Part shown: positions 61,813-64,000 of the stretch, one piece after another
Numbering within the stretch: position 1 is the stretch's first letter
Layout of the letters: each line of letters opens with the position of its first letter
Origin: JAXGXJ01 sp963829545
GTDB taxonomy: Bacteria; Actinomycetota; Thermoleophilia; RBG-16-64-13
Direction of reading: 5' to 3'
DNA length: 64,000 nucleotides
Assembly: GCA_963829545.1 (NCBI GenBank)
Contig: CAWHIX010000012.1
Span: forward strand, 1 to 64,000
Translations under genes and position numbers: made by a program
The notes under the pieces: generated by a model
The model's input: the letters and a program-made list of their open reading frames with translations, nothing else
Told to the model about the DNA's origin: nothing
The model's database searches: none

Positions 61813-64000
61813 TTACTTCGTGCCTGCCGGCCCTCGGCCCCCGGACGGTCGCCCCCTTCGGGCTCGCTGATAGCTCTGGAAGACGAGGGTGGCCTGGAGC
61901 CGGCTGGACACGCCCAGCTTCCTGAAGACGTGGTTGGCATGTGTCTTGACCGTCTTCTCGGTTATGAAGAGCTTCGCGCCGATCACCTTGTTGGGCATGC
62001 CGAGCGAGATCATCTTGAGGACCTCTCTCTCCCGGTCGGTGAGTGTCTCCATTCCTCGAGTTATCTCGGGGCTGAGGTGCTCACGCTCATCCCCGCCCGT
62101 GAACTGCACGGCCACCCGCGAGGAACGAGGTGGCCCTAAGGGGAGATCGGTGGGATAGGTCGGACCATCAGCCAACAGATGGAAGTAGCTCTGAAGTCGA
62201 GGGGGCAGCTTGGGCAGGATCCGTGCTCTGACGAACGATCCCGCCTCATAGCGGTCGCACAGGGCGAGGATGGGAATCGCCAGCTGCGCCTCCTGAACGA
62301 GGAAATGCACATGCTCGTGCTCCGCCGCCAGCCTCATCCCCTCCGTCAGCGATCGCGCCGCCTCGGGCTCACGCCCGGAGCGGGCGTGGAGCCAACCGAG
62401 GTAGAGAAGGGATGGGACGAGAGAGCCGTCCAGCCCCCAGCGCCGGCTCATCCCCACAGTCTCCTCGAGAGCCGCCCGTCCACGGTCCTCGTCTCCCATG
62501 GCGACCAGGTCGAGGCCGATAGCTGTGGAGGCCTGGACGCGCTCGAACAAGGAGAGGCGGTTCTGGTCGACTATGTCGAGCGCCTTGCGATGGTGATCCA
62601 AGGCCTTCCGCGGGTTCTTCTGCCGCCTGCACAGATCGCCCAGCATGTCTTCGGCCCAGAAGAGCTCCTCAGAGTCCCCGGCTTTGGCCGCCAAGCGTTG
62701 GACCTCGCGCACTTCGGCCAGTCCGGCGCGGTAGTCCCCGCTAGCTATGACCAGGCCGGCGTGAGTGAGTTGCGCGGCGATTTGCACGAACGTGTAACCT
62801 CGGGCGCGGGCCACGCGAAGGGACTCGCGGACGTGCCTCCCAGCGACATCGTACTCGCCCGTGACGTACTCGAGTATCGCGCTACCGTTGAGACCCACAG
62901 CCTGCATGGGCGACACCCGCTCGGAACAGGAGTCGATTCCCTTGCGGGCCCACTGCTTGCCGACCGGGTAGTGTCCCATGGAGAAGAACAACCGGGCCCG
63001 ATGCAGGTAGACGCGCGGCAGTAGAGTAGCCCGCATCTCGGGGGGCGCGATGGCCAGAGCCTTCTCCCAGTTCTCGACGGCCTCGTCCCAGCGGCAGAGA
63101 CTCACGAAGACGTTCCCCTCGGCCACGAGCACCTCCGCCTTCTCGCCGGCGGATCCGGCAAGGGAGCGACACCGCGCAAGGACGGCAAGACTCTCCTCCC
63201 ACAGTCCCTGGTGGAACAGGCAGAAGACCGAAGCCAGAAGGACCGACAGCAGCCCTGCTTTGTCGCCGGCGCCGGAGAGGAGACGGGCGGCCCGCTCGTA
63301 GAGCGCGGCCGCCTCCGAATACTCGCTCTGTTGCTGAAGCGCTTTGGCCTTGGCCACGAGGAGCCAGGGCTGGTCCTGGACGACGTGTTCGGGTATGAGA
63401 TCCAGCCACTCGTTGCGGGCGAAGTCGACCACGACGTTGAGGGAGGAAACGGCCAGCGTCCGCAGAGGCTGCACCGCGTCCTCGAAATAGCCTGCGCGCA
63501 GGTAGAGATAGGCCGCTTCCCGGTTTTCTCCATTTTGCTCGAGGTGGTCGGCTGCCCGTCGGATCAGTCCCGTCTCGGCCTCGCGAGGCCAAAGCTCCCG
63601 TTCCGCGAAACCACGGAGGAGCGGGTGCAGTGTGAAGCTCCGCCGCCCCGTGGCCGTGACGAGAAAGCCTCGGGAGACGAAATCCTCCAGTAGGGACTCG
63701 GCCTGGCCCGTCTCTCCGGGCAGGAAGGCTTCGTCTCGGGGGAAGACCACCCGAGGCAACAGGGAAGCAGTCAGGATCGTCTGCGCCGCAAGCGGCTCCA
63801 GACCGGAGATGACGTATTCCTCCAGATATGCACGCAACTCCCGCCCATGCGCCATGACATTGATCACGTCCCGACGGTCTATCTGAGGCCTTCGGGTCTG
63901 CAGATGCTGACCGAGAAGCGCCAGCGCCGCAGGCCATCCCTCTGTGAGCCGCCAGAGAGCACGAGCCTCGGAGGGTTCGAGCATCACGGCCCAGTTCTGG
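61813..64000 (-). CDS. MalT-type LuxR transcriptional regulator (N-terminus outside window)
   Basis: At least 724 residues, running off the right edge. Visible: the end of a STAND-type AAA/ATPase domain (RLTEGWPAALALLGQHL, YVISGLEPLAAQTILTASLL, TLHPLLRGFAERELW), a long helical TPR-like region (VVQDQPWLLVAKAKALQQQS, RVYLHRARLFFSMGHYPVGK), and a C-terminal LuxR helix-turn-helix (LTDREREVLKMISLGMPNKV, FITEKTVKTHANHVFRKLGV). ATP- and ligand-dependent activators of this type respond to sugars or other small molecules. Ligand unknown; frame intact. Confidence 0.88.
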   Translation of the reverse strand, partial: QNWAVMLEPSEARALWRLTEGWPAALALLGQHLQTRRPQIDRRDVINVMAHGRELRAYLEEYVISGLEPLAAQTILTASLLPRVVFPRDEAFLPGETGQAESLLEDFVSRGFLVTATGRRSFTLHPLLRGFAERELWPREAETGLIRRAADHLEQNGENREAAYLYLRAGYFEDAVQPLRTLAVSSLNVVVDFARNEWLDLIPEHVVQDQPWLLVAKAKALQQQSEYSEAAALYERAARLLSGAGDKAGLLSVLLASVFCLFHQGLWEESLAVLARCRSLAGSAGEKAEVLVAEGNVFVSLCRWDEAVENWEKALAIAPPEMRATLLPRVYLHRARLFFSMGHYPVGKQWARKGIDSCSERVSPMQAVGLNGSAILEYVTGEYDVAGRHVRESLRVARARGYTFVQIAAQLTHAGLVIASGDYRAGLAEVREVQRLAAKAGDSEELFWAEDMLGDLCRRQKNPRKALDHHRKALDIVDQNRLSLFERVQASTAIGLDLVAMGDEDRGRAALEETVGMSRRWGLDGSLVPSLLYLGWLHARSGREPEAARSLTEGMRLAAEHEHVHFLVQEAQLAIPILALCDRYEAGSFVRARILPKLPPRLQSYFHLLADGPTYPTDLPLGPPRSSRVAVQFTGGDEREHLSPEITRGMETLTDREREVLKMISLGMPNKVIGAKLFITEKTVKTHANHVFRKLGVSSRLQATLVFQSYQRARRGRPSGGRGPAGTK

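Overview
The window is high-GC bacterial chromosome that reads best as an uncultured, probably anaerobic or facultative Actinomycetota. The clues are a T-box leader ahead of an isoleucyl-tRNA synthetase whose SD lies in the leader, an OmpR regulator/histidine kinase/GerMN-lipoprotein block that resembles MtrAB-LpqB, several Ala/Thr/Pro-rich lipoproteins, and GTG starts. Selenocysteine machinery, a B12-dependent ribonucleotide reductase and a polyferredoxin fit low-oxygen life. The taxonomic call is inference. Many conserved genes are broken by single-base shifts, mostly insertions, while selB, selA, the prenyl synthase, galE, nrdJ and nrdR read cleanly. I treat the breaks as probable sequence errors and give each gene its rebuilt span.

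Layout. 1-1.5 kb: end of a NarL-type histidine kinase and a receiver-only regulator, then a decayed DUF4389 gene and a TPR protein. 3.2-8.5 kb: sortase remnant, selC (tRNA-Sec), selB, selA and a polyprenyl diphosphate synthase, all on the minus strand. 8.6-12.3 kb: a PIN/antitoxin pair, a class E-like sortase, galE and a CpsB/CapC-type PHP phosphatase. 12.4-16.7 kb: a long acidic membrane-anchored HEAT-repeat protein, an inositol-phosphatase relative, a metallophosphoesterase and an Asp23/Gls24 protein. 16.6-21.5 kb: GNAT, NfeD and SPFH proteins, tRNA-Ala, a YjbQ protein and a QueG-like Fe-S protein. 21.6-25.4 kb: a GtrA/glycosyltransferase-2/polytopic membrane protein operon for surface glycan work. 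25.4-29.9 kb: mtaB, dtd, PHP phosphatase, diacylglycerol-kinase-like enzyme and a TPR lipoprotein.

29.9-38.5 kb is a branched-chain amino-acid (LIV) ABC system. livG-livF-livH-livM run on the minus strand, and three tandem paralogous binding-protein genes run divergently on the plus strand, each followed by a hairpin. 38.5-42.2 kb is ileS with its T-box leader. 42.6-49.9 kb carries a CXXC mini-protein, a polyferredoxin, a cysteine-desulfurase-family enzyme of the type found near selenium genes, and a MoxR/DUF58/transglutaminase operon. 49.9-55.0 kb has a ferredoxin, iscS and iscU, then two lipoproteins (FG-GAP-like and DUF3160). 55-58.1 kb is nrdJ-nrdR with candidate NrdR boxes. 58.4-61.7 kb is the MtrAB-LpqB-like block. 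The window ends in a MalT-type LuxR regulator.

The least explained signal is a pair of hairpins at 19912-19962 and 42417-42480. They share an almost identical roughly 26-nt loop but have unrelated, self-complementary stems, plus a degenerate half copy at 42505-42537. A conserved loop with compensated stems suggests a structured RNA or a mobile hairpin element. Coordinates of rebuilt genes rest on reading the frames by eye; no alignment or database search was run.
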